Below are positions 63,735 to 64,000 of a DNA stretch of 64,000 nt, piece by piece. Origin of the DNA: Saprospiraceae bacterium. GTDB taxonomy: Bacteria > Bacteroidota > Bacteroidia > Chitinophagales > Saprospiraceae. Positions within the stretch are counted from its first letter, which is position 1, and each line of letters opens with the position of its first letter. Under the pieces are notes generated by a model. That model was given only the letters and a program-made list of their open reading frames with translations, was not told where the DNA came from and did not search any database. The stretch lies in assembly GCA_027488935.1 (NCBI GenBank), contig JAIYAP010000013.1:62001-126000 (forward strand), read 5' to 3'. The position numbers and the translations under genes were made by a program.

Positions 63735-64000
63735 AAATTCGGGCACTAAAAAAACCGGACTACCATTTAAAAGCACGGTTTTGCCTTCCTGCACTTCGGA
63801 TTGACGGGTTTTGCTGTAATCCCAGGCGTATTTTCTGAACTTTTTAAGTTCAACACTGGGAGGAAAGGTAAAAAGGCCTTGTGCGGTTTCTTCCAAATCA
63901 GTTTGTGTGCGCGCCCATAATACATACACAAATTGCCCGTTGGTTTTTTTAAATGCGGCCCCATCCAGGTCTTTAGGAATATTCAAACGACTGGTTTGAA
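63732..64000 (-). CDS. C-terminal part of an unknown protein, cut by window edge
   Basis: The frame is open to the right edge, so only the last 89 codons are seen; a TTG at 63986 is merely an internal leucine. The visible part ends GKTVLLNGSPVFLVPEF and contains KKTNGQFVYVLWARTQTDLE. The closing phrase (LxGxPVFL at the end of a beta-sandwich) and the YVLWARTxTD strand resemble C-terminal beta domains of secreted glycoside hydrolases, but this is weak. No family can be named. Confidence 0.55.
   Translation of the reverse strand, partial: QTSRLNIPKDLDGAAFKKTNGQFVYVLWARTQTDLEETAQGLFTFPPSVELKKFRKYAWDYSKTRQSEVQEGKTVLLNGSPVFLVPEF

Noticed and set aside
1-64000. tRNA or rRNA genes and complete insertion sequences
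   Set aside because: I looked for tRNA-like cloverleaf words, rRNA segments and transposase signatures and could support none.

Overview
The window looks like a chromosomal segment of a Bacteroidota bacterium, most likely from the Saprospiria group. It carries type IX secretion C-terminal sorting domains (type B on a 1636-residue adhesin-like protein, type A on two other secreted proteins), many lipoproteins, DUF4403, DUF4261 and DUF5074 proteins, the Bacteroidota -7 promoter word TAnnTTTG in front of many genes, and few Shine-Dalgarno sequences. The genus is an inference.

Layout. 1-14.4 kb: a cut methyltransferase, a DUF4261 protein, the giant secreted protein, a cytochrome c / SCO / helical lipoprotein group, purB, a choice-of-anchor B protein, a bile-acid-symporter family transporter, an RMD1/YagE protein and a small membrane protein. 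14.4-20.3 kb: an AraC regulator, two outer-membrane barrel proteins, a BtuG-like beta-propeller lipoprotein behind a cobalamin riboswitch, small housekeeping genes, a deletion-scarred toxin-antitoxin locus and several palindromic repeats. 20.4-32.3 kb: DUF4403, sbcC, a DUF4240 / GIY-YIG-like gene pair, a PD-(D/E)XK family remnant, a secreted esterase, an AAA-ATPase/nuclease gene set among large structured repeats, and a TonB_C-module protein. 32.5-44.4 kb: an AT-rich accessory island with a TPR protein, an EAD11-like membrane protein, a complete type I restriction-modification operon (hsdM-hsdS-rhuM-hsdR) and an unknown two-domain protein. 44.9-51.9 kb: an XRE/DUF2975 pair, then an AraC regulator divergent from a four-gene operon of three hydrolases and a cupin/carboxymuconolactone decarboxylase protein. 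51.9-53 kb: a gene-poor tract of tandem and inverted repeats. 53-64 kb: mostly housekeeping genes (asnB, sbcD, DinB-like, RNA m5C methyltransferase, GH36 alpha-galactosidase, yqgE, ribD, pyrF, anmK and a cut gene).

Most notable. (1) About 240-bp elements whose nested inverted repeats could fold as an outer stem carrying three hairpins; two full copies and one truncated copy lie upstream and one full copy lies downstream of an AAA-ATPase/PD-(D/E)XK gene. (2) An EAD11-like membrane protein and a TPR protein that share an unusual NSPAVxAxGNVxIxYG motif, next to the restriction operon. (3) A DUF4240 protein paired with a GIY-YIG-like small protein, inserted directly upstream of sbcC, with a 31-bp copy of sbcC sequence on its far side. 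(4) An antitoxin gene that runs directly into the last codons of its PIN toxin, apparently after an internal deletion. (5) A BtuG-like lipoprotein under a cobalamin riboswitch with no btuB beside it. (6) TAEL-type 12-bp repeats in hsdS that could switch restriction specificity.
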